Source: Phallus indusiatus (taxonomy: Eukaryota; Basidiomycota; Agaricomycetes; Phallales; Phallaceae). Taken from it: DNA of 64,000 nucleotides. The notes beneath the pieces were generated by a model, which saw only the letters and a list, made by a program, of their open reading frames with translations, searched no databases and was not told where the DNA came from. Location: NCBI GenBank assembly GCA_027605045.1, contig JAQFWX010000001.1, forward strand, positions 3,100,001 through 3,164,000, given 5' to 3'. This document shows, piece by piece, positions 35,356 to 47,677 of the stretch; the first letter of the stretch is position 1; each line of letters begins with the position of its first letter. The translations under genes were made by a program, and so were the position numbers.

Positions 35356-37328
35356 TTAAGCCACAGTAAAAGCTGAAATGGGAAGTAATTCTATTCCACT
35401 ACTCTCATGCATTTGAGATGCATCAACAACGACGGTTGATTGAATTGGTTCGATTGGGGTTCCAAATCGAAACTCAGAACTTAAAGATCCGGATTGTTCA
35501 GAAAGGTTGCTGACATTATTTGAAGAGCCACTGTGGATGCTTTTTTTAAGATTGAGGACTAATTTTCCGGCCTGATTGAATATTATATATAGCTGTGAGT
35601 GAAATTTTAAATCTTTGTTTAACTTCAAAAACCTACGGTGATAGCGACGATTGAGATAAACCATCTACCATAGTATGTGAGTAGTACTTTTGGTTAAAGA
35701 AAGAAGTTGAGACTTACACTGCACCTAAGCCTTCCAAAGGGGTGGGTCCGGAGTGTTGCGCGTAAAAGACGCTGACAGCGTACATAGCTTGAAATATTAT
35801 ATACGTAAATATTTGAGGCATTCTGATAAAATAATAAAGTTTCATAATCAACTTTACCTAAAATGCTGATCAAAAGGGAATCGGTTACAATGGTCATTAT
35901 AATAGTAATACAAAGTAGTTGACATACTTGAAGCAGTATAATGCGCCATCTCTGATATGTTCATCCACGGTTCAATAAAGCCGGTGTATAGATGTAGAAA
36001 CATATCTCACCGAAGGAATATTTGCAAAAGTGGCGTCAAACGTCTCACAGACTTGATTTGAACAGCCAGCTTGTATAAAACAAGCCCTAAGTAAATCGCT
36101 AGCAAACAGTATTCAGTTACTTAGGAAGCCCGGGACTCAAAAGTTTACTCAAGAGTGCCTTGAGAAGCCGTACTTTGAAAGCCCATGGCGACACTTCTAC
36201 CGTGATAATCGAAATCAAAAAGGACAGATATTGATACTAAAGGATTGAAAACTGATCTTACCCTCCAATAATCAAATTGTGAGCGTTGAATGGATCAGTT
36301 GGAGTACAGTTTGCCAGTATGCCAGGTAGTTGATTTGGCGATGCACCTCTTTGGGGGCCGAATCCTAAGCCGGTCAAGGCGAGCATAGTCTAAGGCAAGA
36401 AGGTCCGATTTTTTCCTCCTAAAAGAAAGAATATCGTACCGTCGTCTCCGCTTAGGATACAAGGAAATAAGAAAGAAAGAATAAGTAAATACAGTAAAAT
36501 CCACAACATTACCTAGCCAAATAAGTATTAGGAAGCCACCAACTTTTCAAGAAAAAAAAGTCAAATCCTTAAAAAAGTCCTAAAGAGTATTTAACCACTG
36601 GCAGAAACTAACGCACTTGCTTTACGTCGTTCATAGAGCGCATATATCCTCAATAGAACGAGAATATCAACCGCCGGAACGAGAACCACGGGTCCCCTAA
36701 TGACTAGGACTAAGCACTCTGAAGATAATGCGAGTAGACATTACCGGATACCAGACTTGGAAGACAACAAAAGAATTACAGCTAATATATATTCAAATTT
36801 TATAAAAATCAATAGTCTGATAATGTTTCTCACAACTAGATGAAATCAATGAATAGATTCTAAACGCTGATACTAATCAGGAAAAAATTTACCGAGACAG
36901 GTAGATTAGTGCTGATTGAGACTGAAAAAAAGTACAAGGTTAGTGGGCATCAAGTGAAGGTTTTTGAATCATACCGTAAGAGCTGAGAATAAGAAAGACT
37001 AGCGTAAAGTATCGAGATGAAGAATCGTGACCAAGGACCACGGTGCTCTATTCATACGAGTTTTGAGTAGATGAACTGTCAATAGCCGGATAGCATTCAA
37101 GTCGACATACAGCCATATGTACCGGACTTCGTCAGCAAAGGTGAGAATTATTTCATAAAATATTAAGAAAGTGGCCGATACTAAAGAAACGGGAGCGTCA
37201 ATTAATGTCGATGCCGAATCATTGAGATTGAATAAAGTGGGGGTCGTCTTACCTGTATTGTAGGCAAGGGTATTATTGTCTCGCACCACACCGATCAACT
37301 CCTGGATAAGTTGTTCAATGTCGGACAT
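35356..37328 (-). pseudogene. DUF6533-like seven-helix membrane protein, copy A (frameshifted)
   Basis: This copy has the same exon series as copies B and C. The start is MSDIEQLIQELIGVVRDN. The DUF6533-type segment FLIFYEIILTFADEVRYIWL comes next, then PWSLVTIL. Later exons read PGPVVLVPAVDILVLLRIYA, GFGPQRGASPNQLPG and MYAVSVFYAQHSG, and a last exon begins GKLVLNLKK. In the third exon this copy lacks seven bases found in B and C (around 37010-37016). The frame shifts and meets a TAG after HLDTLR. The rest is well preserved, so inactivation looks recent. The order and spacing of the other exons match the family, so it should still be transcribed. Confidence 0.75.
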
Positions 37329-37607
37329 TGGTTATAAAAAAATCAGGTATTAATTTAGGAAGCAATATGAAGGAAAAGTCAAGATATGCAGACCGTTAAG
37401 GAGAGAAAGAAGTTGGAGAGAAATTAGGGTCTTATAAATGTATGAAGGATCTCCAACCTGTTGGTAGTACCTGTTAGCTAGCCATAATCAGCAATCCAGA
37501 CATGGCCTGACAGATAATGATTTGATTCGTTTGAGATTGCTGCTTCGCCAGCAATACCATTCCCCCATTAGGTCATTGATCAATTATTGACGTGCCGTAA
37601 AAAAATT

Positions 37608-38200
37608 CTACTTATGCAATGCGATATTTAGGTCATCTTGAAACGATTTTTTTAAACCAGGGTTTGTCCTCGATTTGAGCAGCAACAGGATCGATAGACG
37701 AGATCCCGTAGTTTCAACGGTGGTCATGGCTGTTACTTCGTATTGAAGGGGAGCAGACTGAAACTCACTGGAGGATGAGTATGAAAATCTCAGTAAACTG
37801 ACAGTTGTAACCAGAATTTTGGCGACGAGTATGTGATACATCAGATCTTCAGATGTTACCATGTGAGCGGCTAAAATTAGAGAGGTGCAGTGGCGAGGCA
37901 TTGGGCAGATGGTCATTTAAACTAATGATGGCACCGTTTCCAGGAACGTCTTTCAAATTAACTACGTGCATTTGAAAGCAAAGCAGTGTACAGATTCGAG
38001 ATCATGCTCAGTCAGCAGTGCTTCAGTGAGCGTCAGGCTCATGCAAAAAAGAAGAGTGCGAGAATTGTACGATAGTATGGCGCTGCTTTGAACATCCTTT
38101 GCGCATTTTGCCTCACTGTTTTTATACTTGAGACTAAGTTCCTTTTTTATGTTATAAAGGAATTTGATTACGAACACTGTTCATCAATAAGGAGATGGGA
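37608..38200 (-). pseudogene. unknown small gene, copy A (damaged)
   Basis: The minus strand here resembles 44097-44456, upstream of copy B: shared blocks include the segment coding for PGDDAIINL in B (here read as a stop-containing GNGAII equivalent) and the segment ending SRLSILLLLKSRTNPG. The copy has frame breaks, notably at 37916-37945. It sits directly upstream of the seven-helix gene A on the same strand, as its relative does at copy B. I do not recognise the family. Confidence 0.45.
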
Positions 38201-38712
38201 TGCTTATATGGACGCTCCCATTAACAACCTTATGATACCATGTTGGGACCTCAGTTTGTGAAGCGCGTAATTGGCTTGCGTTCCTTTCAGTCATTGCATC
38301 AGCGCTGCATAATTCAGATCAGTGGGATGGTTATAAAAGAAAGGCAAGGTCTGAAACCTCACAGCGGGCGTCGTGCCAGTCGGGTGTAGTGATCTACAGC
38401 TGAAGCTATCCCAATTTAGATTGATCGCATGTGTTTGGCCGCAACACAGCTAGATGATTGCTTTGTTTTGCAAATTTCAAGTGCTGTTCTCATTTTTCAT
38501 CAAGAATTACTTAGGCAAGTATAAATAGCAGTAAACAGTTTCCAAGAAGAGTATATGTCTAAAAGGACTTGAAGGACAGAGCGATGTACATGAGGCATAA
38601 TATGAATATGTGACTATGGGAGTTCGGTGAATTAGGAGAAATCAGGATTTCAAACTGAAGCCCTAAGAGAACGTACCAGTTGAGTGGGTTTCGCCAGCGG
38701 GTCCAGTGGTGG

Positions 38713-40311
38713 TTATACAATTAGCACATCCATGTGCGGATACCGTATGAGTATTCTCACAGCGTAACCTCTTTCAAAACGCCTTCGAGAACAAGCATGG
38801 AGAATTTCCCGCTGAGATTTCGTCAACCTTTTTGGAACATCTACGATTAATTCTCGTAAATGGAGACAGCTTGGAAGCGGCCAATCAGGGGACGGGCCTT
38901 CTCGGGGGTACAGCTGCCTCCATAATAAATCAACGGATGCTTTGGATGGATTCACCTGTTGCTTTTGAACGATTTGTTCGACGCCCACAGCTAATGTCAT
39001 AAGAAAAGATAGAGATGGGTCAAAATGACGCTCAAATGGGTTTGTATTGTATTTGACGAGCAAAGATTCCACACGCGTTAATGACGCCAGAAAAGTGGGG
39101 AATATAGCCGTAGTAAATTGCGCCGAGCCTTCGAATTCAAATACCGCTCGAGTTACGTAAGAGAGATTAACTGACTTCATCGCCGAGATGTTCCAAAAAT
39201 CCACAACTTGAAGGTCATACACTCTTCGCTGACGCAGCACGAGTGTGTTTCTGTTCGTCTGATTGTGATCGCAGTGTATCGCACGCTTTTCCTCCAAAAG
39301 CATTTCCACTTCATCATCTGAGCTAAAGCGAAAGCGAAGGAACGTGAATGGCACCTCCAATAAGACTTGAGGCAAGGTGCTTGGTGGGCGATTGATGTAA
39401 GTCATACTATCACGAGCAGCAAAATGCCACTCAGCATCAGAGTTAAACGTCACGTTCCCCAGCACCAATACTATGAGGTTTGTGTAATACTCCTCGATGA
39501 TGAGCTTTTGCAGATCTGGCAAAACGACGTGCCGCGTGGGAGCATGTTGTAAAATCACCGGCCACTCTCGATCGCTATCCATACGAAGGTCAAGGAACTT
39601 CAGTTTCGGGGACGAGCCCAGAATGTCAAGAATATCATCTGGATTATCCGAGAACGAGAATGGTATAAACAAAGAAAGTTCGGTCAGGTTATGGAGTACT
39701 GGACTATGTCGTTCGTAAGAGTGAAGGATCAGTTGAGAATGCATGCACTTGAGTCTCGGCGCGTATCCAGAAAATAGCCTGTCAGATTTCCAAAGATGTT
39801 CTCGCAAAGTATAGTCGAGAGAGTCATGAAGAAATACAAATGTTTCCAGTTGCGGAGCCGGATGTCTGATATATGATAGAACTTGAAGTCCGAGAGACAC
39901 GGGAGCTTGTTCATATGTGAGGTTGATACGGAGACAAAGTAGCTTGAATCGATGAAGATGATCAAAAAGGGCGGAGAGCATGTTTCGAGTACTTGTGTCA
40001 TCTTTGATTTTGAACCAACCAGACCCTCCAAATCGGATGCACACGCTCAGTGCCCACGAACCAGATCGATGGAGAAGCTCCATTACTCCTTCCGGTCCTA
40101 CATCTGGGAAGGAAATAAATGTCCACATTACTTGATCCGCTACGAGCGCGTGTCGCCATGACCGGCAAACATGGGACGCCTCGATGGGTGGCAATAGCAA
40201 CGACTCGTACGCTCCGTAACTCTCATCGAGAAGAACGTGGGTTGCATAGCTGTATAGGATGATTTGTCTGAAGATATCGTAAGGTATGCGGTCGAAAAAA
40301 CTCGCGACCAT
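38713..40311 (-). CDS. F-box protein (single exon, 532 aa)
   Basis: An uninterrupted 532-aa frame starts MVASFFDRIPYDIFRQIIL, the N-terminal helix of an F-box, followed by ASHVCRSWRHALVADQVMWT, the second half. The remainder is a diverged leucine-rich region (LHNLTELSLFIPF, LKFLDLRMDS, LQKLIIEEYY). It would act as the substrate-binding subunit of an SCF ubiquitin ligase. It lies 779 bp downstream of, and on the same strand as, seven-helix copy B. A related F-box gene starts at 63870 downstream of copy C, so the two genes travel as a pair. No intron is apparent. Confidence 0.85.
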   Translation of the reverse strand: MVASFFDRIPYDIFRQIILYSYATHVLLDESYGAYESLLLPPIEASHVCRSWRHALVADQVMWTFISFPDVGPEGVMELLHRSGSWALSVCIRFGGSGWFKIKDDTSTRNMLSALFDHLHRFKLLCLRINLTYEQAPVSLGLQVLSYIRHPAPQLETFVFLHDSLDYTLREHLWKSDRLFSGYAPRLKCMHSQLILHSYERHSPVLHNLTELSLFIPFSFSDNPDDILDILGSSPKLKFLDLRMDSDREWPVILQHAPTRHVVLPDLQKLIIEEYYTNLIVLVLGNVTFNSDAEWHFAARDSMTYINRPPSTLPQVLLEVPFTFLRFRFSSDDEVEMLLEEKRAIHCDHNQTNRNTLVLRQRRVYDLQVVDFWNISAMKSVNLSYVTRAVFEFEGSAQFTTAIFPTFLASLTRVESLLVKYNTNPFERHFDPSLSFLMTLAVGVEQIVQKQQVNPSKASVDLLWRQLYPREGPSPDWPLPSCLHLRELIVDVPKRLTKSQREILHACSRRRFERGYAVRILIRYPHMDVLIV

Positions 40312-41089
40312 TTCGAATAAAGAACAAAGAGGGTGAAGAGGGTGATCTCGAAACTGAATGTCATTTGTCTATTCGTTAGTAGGGCTTTTCCCATATATAG
40401 TTTTTATCTCACTTACCTCGGGCTATGTGCAAAGGAATATGTGAAGAAAGACCGGACGTCTCGTACTCTGGGCTTGGACCTATGCTTTGGACACTGACAA
40501 TCTGCGGCTAAGGAGTGCGGCGTGACAGTGACTAAACACAAGATCACGCTAGTCTATCTCTATTTTTACATTTCTTTGTTTTACCCTTATTCGTCTGCCA
40601 CGGCAGTTTCCTTTCTTTTTCCTTCCTTTTATGTGCTCTTTGATTATAGTATCTATATTTGTTCTCGAATTATTATGATTTCGTTTTATCTCTCAGTTTA
40701 TGCGTTTCGTGCCCGGTATATTATTGTTACTTTCACCATCATACATTAACACTGAATGGCTTCCGTGAGCTGTACAGATAGAGTTAAATAATAACTTTCC
40801 TTCAGGATACTTCGCGCCGCCCCAGCCGAATCACAAAGACACATAATTACTCAAATATATTACACGTCCAAGAGTATCGATAGCCATTCAAACATAGCTC
40901 AGATGTTCGAGAGTAGCTCGTTTCCGCGCATGCAACTATGTTGGAATATGAGTTACTCCTGTATATAGTAGCTAGTCACAGCGCTTATAGAGCTACACCT
41001 TTGTGTCCGCTACTTCATCGTCCTGGGATTCCAACAAACTATTACGAACAATTTGTTTGAGCTAATTTCGAATCGGTCCCACCATCCTA
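40312..41089. other. spacer between F-box gene and seven-helix copy B
   Basis: Very AT- and pyrimidine-rich; includes the F-box promoter. No gene is supported. Confidence 0.4.
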
Positions 41090-43767
41090 CTATCTGGAAG
41101 TAGGAAGCCGTTCTTCAGTACCTCCATGCATTTGGGATACATCAATCATGACGGTGGATTGAATTGGTTCGGTTGGGGTTTCGACTTGAAATTCAGGAGA
41201 TTCGGATAGCCCGGAAAAGTTACTGACATTACTCGAGGAGTCACCATGCGCACGTTTCCTAAGATTGAGGACCAATTTTCCAGCCTGACAAGATATTTAT
41301 AGGAGCTTAGTTTGAGTTAGTCCGAAAAACTCACGGTGATAGCGACAAATGAGACGAACCATCTATCGTTTGAGAGAGTGTGAGTCGCGCTTGTAATGGA
41401 AGAACAAAGAAGCTGGGACTTACACTGAACCTACACCTGCCAATGGGGCTGACCTGAAATGTTGGGCGAAAAAAACATTTAGGGCGTACATGGCTATCAT
41501 AAAACGTTGGGAAGTTCTGATCAACCAATGAATGGGTATAATCAATACCTAAGACACTGATAAAAAGCAGGTTAATCATCACAAATGGGCGTGCAAATAA
41601 TATTTAAGCAACGCGGTCGACGTACTTGAAGCAGTATAAGAAGCCATCTCTAAATTTTCCACTGATATAAACAAATTTGTAATACTGATATACATAGAAA
41701 TATATCTGACCGAAAGAATATTTCGAAAAGTGGCGTCAAACGCTTTACGAACTTGATCTGAACAACCAGCTTGTATAATGCAAGCCCTACGTAAATCGCT
41801 AACAAACAATGCTTAATTAGTACTTGGGTATTACATTCAAACTCTAGGGTGCAGTAAGAAGTACCTTGAAAAATTATAGTGACACTTCTATCGTAGTAAT
41901 CAAAATCAAAGAGAACAGATCAGTCATCCTGAAAATAGTGGCAGGCAAGAGAACTAATACCCTCCAATAATGAGGTTGTGAGCGTTGAACAGATCGGTGG
42001 GATCACAGCCCGTTAGTAGGCCCGGCAGTGGATTTGGAGATGCACCTTTCCGGGCGCCGAGTCCTAAGCCTGTCAAAACCAGAACAATCTATTTCGGAGT
42101 AAAGACGTTCAGTCTTTGTCAAAAATAACAATAAATCATACCGTTGTCTCGACTGTTAACAATGAAATCAGAAAGAAGGGATTAGTAACGTACGCTATGA
42201 AATCCACGTTACCCAGCCAAAGAAATATTAAAAATCCACCGACTATCCAAGGAAAAATCAATAAACTATCAAATATGGTTTAGTTGAATACTAGCGTACT
42301 TGATTTACTTCGTTCGTAGAGCGCATATACTCTTAACAGAATTAAAACATCAACCGCCGGAATGAGAAGTACAGGTCCCCTAAACAACTATTCAGCATTT
42401 TAAAGGTGATATGAATAGAGGTTGCCGGAATACCATATTGCGATCTCTACAAAGGAATTGCAACTATGGAATATGCACCAAGCGTTTATTTAGAAAAGGG
42501 CTATAAATTTGATTATTGTGTTCTTACAACTAGCACATAGAGTCAATACGGCCGAAACGATAAAGATAGTTAGGGCTCCCCACCGTAGCCGTATAACCCG
42601 TATATACGGCACCCGTATTACGGCGCCGTATCCGTACCGATCTCGAGTCTGGTTGATTTGGCCGTATGCCGTCTGAGGATTTTGAGCATACGGATACGGC
42701 CCGTATAAAAACGGCCGTTTACGGCCGTAAATACGGCTTTACGGTGTCTGTTAGTAGTTTTAGGTGAACTGTGAATTTTACCTTTACTCTGGCAGCTCCG
42801 TCTCAAATTTGACCCTATTGAGGCAAAACCCGAGGCACCCGCGCCATCCATCTAAAAAAAAACCGAGTCTGAGTTGAACATTCCTGTTCGGCAAACGGAG
42901 GTGAGCGCTAATGAAGTGGTCAGGGTCGGTTAAAGCGGCGCAATTTTCTGTCACACACGTTACATATCGAATGTCACATGCATGTCACATCGCAAGTCAG
43001 TAGATTTCGCCCATTTTTCAGCGTTCGTACGATTACATCGCCTTGGCAGCCACCTATTCATTGATATTTTAGATGATTGGATACAGAGGTGTGTGAATAA
43101 TACTTTATAATGCTTTAAATTGAATCTAAACCCAGCCGTATCCGTAATACGGACGTAAACGGCCGTTTTTTGCCCGTACCCGTACCGTCCAGGCTACCTA
43201 GAGGTGACTATACGGTACGGATACGGTACGGATTTGCCCGTATTCCCTCCGTATAGTGTACGGCCGTATCCGTTTACGGTACGGTGGGGAGCCCTAAAGA
43301 TAGTGCTGTGAGAGATTTACTGAAACAGGCGAATTAGAGTTGATCGTAGCTAAAGGAAGTCCGAAGGTTAATGTCATTACTAGTAATTTGAGGTTCTCGA
43401 ATCTTACCGTAAGAAGTGAGAATAAGAAAAACTAGTGTGAAGTATCGAATCAAAAGATAAAGAATCGTAACTAATGACCACGGTGATCTATTCCATTGTA
43501 TATGTAGATACGCTGTCTCTCAACAAACAGAGAACATTGACGTACAGCCATATATACTGTACTTCGTCAGAGAAATTGAGAATTATTTCGTATAGTAATA
43601 ATAACGTGGCTGAAACTAAATAATATCGAATGAGAATTGGCACTAATATTGAAACGAGAATTGACTGGATTGATGCTTGTCTCACCCGAGTTGTAAGAAA
43701 CGGTGATATCGTCTTGCAGAAAGTGGTCTTTTAAAAACTCCTGAATAAACCGACCAATATCAGACAT
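41090..43767 (-). CDS. DUF6533-like seven-helix membrane protein, copy B
   Basis: This is a multi-exon gene whose pieces are all open. The start is MSDIGRFIQEFLKDHFLQDD. LLLLYEIILNFSDEVQYIWL and SPWSLVTILYLLIRYFTLVF follow. Next are CNSFVEIAIWYS, GPVLLIPAVDVLILLRVYA, LGLGARKGASPNPLPG and MYALNVFFAQHF. The cytosolic tail begins LVLNLRKRAHGDSS and ends at 41090. The estimated length is about 370-390 aa. DUF6533 proteins are receptor-like membrane proteins widespread in basidiomycetes with unknown ligand. A 726-bp hAT MITE occupies the intron after the LTSY exon (42571-43296). If splicing still removes the enlarged intron the gene is functional. Exact borders of the small middle exons are uncertain. 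Confidence 0.75.
42571..43296. mobile_element. non-autonomous hAT element (MITE), 726 bp
   Basis: Terminal inverted repeats begin TAGGGCTCCCCACCGTA and are perfect over 17 bp at the two ends. The element is bordered by an exact 8-bp target duplication, aagatagt (42563-42570 and 43297-43304). Eight-base duplications and TAGGG-like ends are characteristic of the hAT superfamily. Internal ends carry dense CCGTA/TACGG pentamers in both orientations, likely transposase-binding subterminal repeats. No coding capacity is visible. It lies in an intron of seven-helix copy B. Confidence 0.9.
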
Positions 43768-44096
43768 CGATTTTGAAAAGTCGTGAAACTATCAAGAAAG
43801 AAAATGTGCAGGCTGCTAAGAGAAGCCGACAGAAAGAAGTGGAGGCCTTATGTATGGAGGGATCGCAGGGCTAGCGAGCTTGAATAAGTGGATCATACCG
43901 TGACTGTGGCCAAATTGCACCTGTCAACGATCAGTACAGATAGTTCAGTTGAGGCCGCCGTTTTGCTAGTGTTATTCCGATTCCCTGTGAGAAATGTTGT
44001 CATCACGCTTAATGAAAAAGTCTAGGACTGCCAGTGGTCGGCTCCATGTGCATAGTATCAAATGCACCTTCGAGTTATTGTCAAAATGGTTACCTC

Positions 44097-44456
44097 CTAA
44101 CAGCAGGGCCTTGCCTTTAATTCGAGTAGCAATTGACAAGGTGACTCAAAATGGGCTGTGACTATGATCATTACTGCCGATTCTCCCGGTATAAGCACAG
44201 ACTGAAGGTCAAAAATCGGAGGAGTCGCGGTAAATTGGCTGCGAGCTGAGTTTTTCGTACACGGAATATGATACATCATACACCAGACACGAGCGGCACA
44301 GCACTGGCAGGTAATTATCAAATTGATGATGGCGTCGTCTCCAGGGACGTTCTTCCAAAAATACCGAGTGCGTTTCAAGAGGAGTGTGCAAAAAAATTCG
44401 CGATAACTCTCGCCCCCGAATCGTCTCTGCCACTTTGATCGGAAAAAAATTACCAT
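44097..44456 (-). CDS. small unknown protein next to copy B
   Basis: This is a 119-codon frame whose later half (ESAVMIIVTAHFESPC, LLLELKARP) has the feel of conserved coding sequence. It has a recognisable damaged relative at 37608-38200 in the same position relative to seven-helix copy A. Further exons may lie upstream to about 44600. No motif or family is recognised. Its repeated presence beside the receptor-like gene suggests it belongs to the same duplicated block. Confidence 0.4.
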   Translation of the reverse strand: MVIFFRSKWQRRFGGESYREFFCTLLLKRTRYFWKNVPGDDAIINLIITCQCCAARVWCMMYHIPCTKNSARSQFTATPPIFDLQSVLIPGESAVMIIVTAHFESPCQLLLELKARPCC

Positions 44457-45246
44457 ATTTAAAAGAGGGATTCAGGAGGAAATAGCGTTACTTACCTGAA
44501 CGAGAGACCTCACTCAATACTCCCCCAAGATCAATTGCCTCAAAGGAGAGACTGACACGGTAGTTATCCAACTGAGTCCAACTTGAAGAACCAAGAGACC
44601 AACCTTCGGGGCGACACTTTTATAACGCCCTGTCTTTTTCCTTAGTGATTTATCTAGTTGTGTTTAATGATATAACCCTTGGATTCTTCTTATTCAACAA
44701 CTGAACTTTACTTACAACTCCAGCAGGTAACAAGACGTTTTTCCACATCGCGCCAGTGCTGCTACTCCGAGCACGGGCGGTGAGACAAATTCTCATGGCG
44801 GTCATCACAGGCTGTCAGATCTTATAAGATTTTATATCAACACACAATTTGTCATTGTAAACTGTGATCACCATTTTCCAACAAAGGAAGGACACGAAAA
44901 ATGAGAAAGGTTTGTGAACGAAGGGAGAAGACTCGGCAAACCTTATTGTATATCCAGAATCCGGATCACAGTAAACAGCGTTTTTGAACACCGATAATCA
45001 ATAATAGATCAAGCTGAAAAGAGAGGTTCATATCTGTTTTTATTTCTGGTGACACAGGGAAAGCAAGAATAAATAGAGCAGATTGCCAATACCAGCTACT
45101 TTTTAGCCAAACGTTGACTTGTCCATAAATACACGATTCAGAGTCTCGGTTCCGAAACCGATAATGAATGATAAAATAAAGGATAATCGAACAGAATAAA
45201 GAAATGAATGGACGGGTATGGTGAACTTGGATGTACTTCATTTTTT
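44457..45246. other. intergenic
   Basis: This lies between the MFS gene end and the small gene beside copy B. No gene is supported. Confidence 0.4.
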
Positions 45247-47677
45247 CTAAATCTCAATTTTCTCCATTATCCTGACGGGTAAGGTAATGATCAGGGCAAC
45301 TACCCCCAACACACCTGCAACGAGTAGCATCGCCTGAAAACGTATTTAGTAAAACCGAAAAATCACAAAATACAACGTAAGCCGAAATATAATACGAACC
45401 TGCGGAAAGTATTCCTGGGTGTGGTTATAAAGAGGTTCGAATATCGCGGGTCCAATGATATTACCACTGTATAAAGACTCCGGTTCAGCCCCAATAAATA
45501 AGACGAAGACAAGAATTTGTAATTCAATATTGACCTGATCCAACCTAGAACGCCCAGTCCACCTAAAACTTTCCCGCTTTCTAAATTATGACCCGTTCGA
45601 CGCGCGTACAACGATAAAGCAAGACTTTTCAGCGCCGCTTCATACCCCAAAGAAAGTGATCTGAAAATGATGACACCATACAATGCTATTGGACCCTTGA
45701 CAAATGCCATGGAGAACATTGACATGACGAGAATAGCCATGGACGCAAGGACGATAATGTAATCTGCTTCATCAAGATTCTCTAGATCGTCAGGAGAGGG
45801 ATAATCGGCTTGGGATGAATGAGGATTTTGACTCTTAGAACCAATTTTGTTTCTTAGCCAACGGATGAAGACTAATGATTAATCATCAGTACAAGCCTTT
45901 GTGCCATCTTGGAAAACGCACAAGGAAAAATGATGATGAGCCCTAAGACATGTATGGTGTTTACGTAGCGAAACCAGGAGCCGACCTGTTTAGTAAGTTA
46001 GTCAACAAGAACCTAATATATTGTTCAGTGACTTACGTCTTGAGAATTCCATTGAAGAACTCGCTGAAAGTATTGGGACAAGTACTTGACATCGCTCTGA
46101 ATCCGGGGCATCAGAAAACGCGAGAAACCAAGTTTTGCTAAATATATTTACCCCAGCGATAGACTTCACAAAAAATGCGCAGCCCACTAAAAACAAATTC
46201 CAATCCCAGCGTCCGGTCCATGGAGCTTCCGGGTGCCCAGCTTGGGGTCGATGGGGTAGAAAAATTGTCAACGCTTCGAAAGAAATGCTCAATAGTCGCT
46301 TAAAGTCGCGATACTTGACTTCCAATATATCCGCGATGGATAAATCTTGATCGTCATCGGAGGTAGACTCATTGGGACTTGACTCCGCGCGCGCTAATGT
46401 GTACATTCTTCGTGCTTTGTTTAGTTTGGACTTGGTCATTGACTCTGGAACACGATAGATTATGGCGAATATGAGAGAGATGTAGATGGTGGTGGCGAAA
46501 TAATAAATGAATGGGAGGCCGACAGAGTATTTGGCGAGAAATTCGACAAACGACTGTCCCCACGACTGATAAAATGATTAAGAAAAACTACTTCATTATT
46601 CGGACGAAGATACTAAACATACGTTACCCAGTATGTCTACCGCGGTTGCGATACCCAGATTTACGGTCCTTTATTGAAGCTAATGAGAATATACTTCAGA
46701 AAAGGACATATGAGAGGTCATCCTACCGCAGATTAAGGGACGATATATCGGTAATGTACGCCAACAAGATCGAAGATAACACGATGCGCCCACCGAGAAT
46801 GCCTTCAATTATTGGTCCCAGCAAAAAGAAATGATATCCTCCAGGCAGACCCTTCAACGTTGCGGATATCAGAATTACAATAACATGACTGAAGATACTC
46901 GGTAAGCACACAATCGTTGAACAAAAGGATGCATAGTTACTTGATGACGACGCCGATTGCAGCCACGAGCAAGATCTTGACACGACCATAACGATCTGAT
47001 AACTAGCGGGTATCAACACGCAGGTATAAGGAAAGACAGTACCGAGGCATACATACCTGCATCCAATAACCGACCGTAAGACAAGATAACACACCCATGA
47101 CGAGATCCATTGCTTCAAAAGTTGTGATGAGTATGACAGATATACATTCCGAAAACAAACTCTACCTGTAACTAGTCCAGTAACCGTTTCTTTTACTGTT
47201 AGATCCTGCTCGCAAGACGGCGGGGGGACTGGCGTCACCCACCCGTTGTAACGGGTTCGGACGCTAAATGACGCAGGTCCGAGAGGTTGCAAATCTTTGC
47301 AGACAAACTGAGTAAAGATATGTAGACGAGGGGCCACCGTAACAGCTGCAGCAAAGCTTGTTGCCAGAACCAAAAACCTTGACCTAACCACGAGTTATTT
47401 AACAGACCCAACACTTACTGGCGAAAGTACATACCACCATGGAGCTGATCTCCTAAAAAAGTGACGCTTGACGGTTTCAGTTTCTTCGACATGCTCCTCC
47501 TCCATTGCGTCTATGTCCGACATCGTCTGTTGGGTAAATGATGCGAGTTGCGAGTCTTCCGAAAATGAGGATCGTGAAACAAGCGCGTCACCCATGACTA
47601 TACTGTTGGTCTGTAAGTTTATTTCAAAGCGTCAAGTTGTTTCAAAGATAATACTAGCTGTTGTTACTCACAGACAT
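45247..47677 (-). CDS. MFS transporter (proton-coupled symporter type)
   Basis: A 6-nt first exon (47672-47677) joins an acidic N-terminal exon (47610 downward). After that come many small exons carrying the transmembrane helices. Recognisable pieces include APWWSRFLVLATSFAAAV, VMGVLSCLTVGYWMQ, the family signature LSDRYGRVKILL between helices 2 and 3, and GGYHFFLLGPIIEGILGG. A long charged central loop (SSPNESTSDDDQD) and late helices (LFLVGCAFFVKSI, ALYGVIIFRSLSLGYEAALK, AMLLVAGVLGVVALIITL) complete it. The end is at 45247 and the total is about 560 aa. This fits the mushroom branch of major facilitator proteins, 12 helices with a cytosolic mid loop. The substrate cannot be read. All pieces are open, so I read it as intact. 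Confidence 0.85.
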
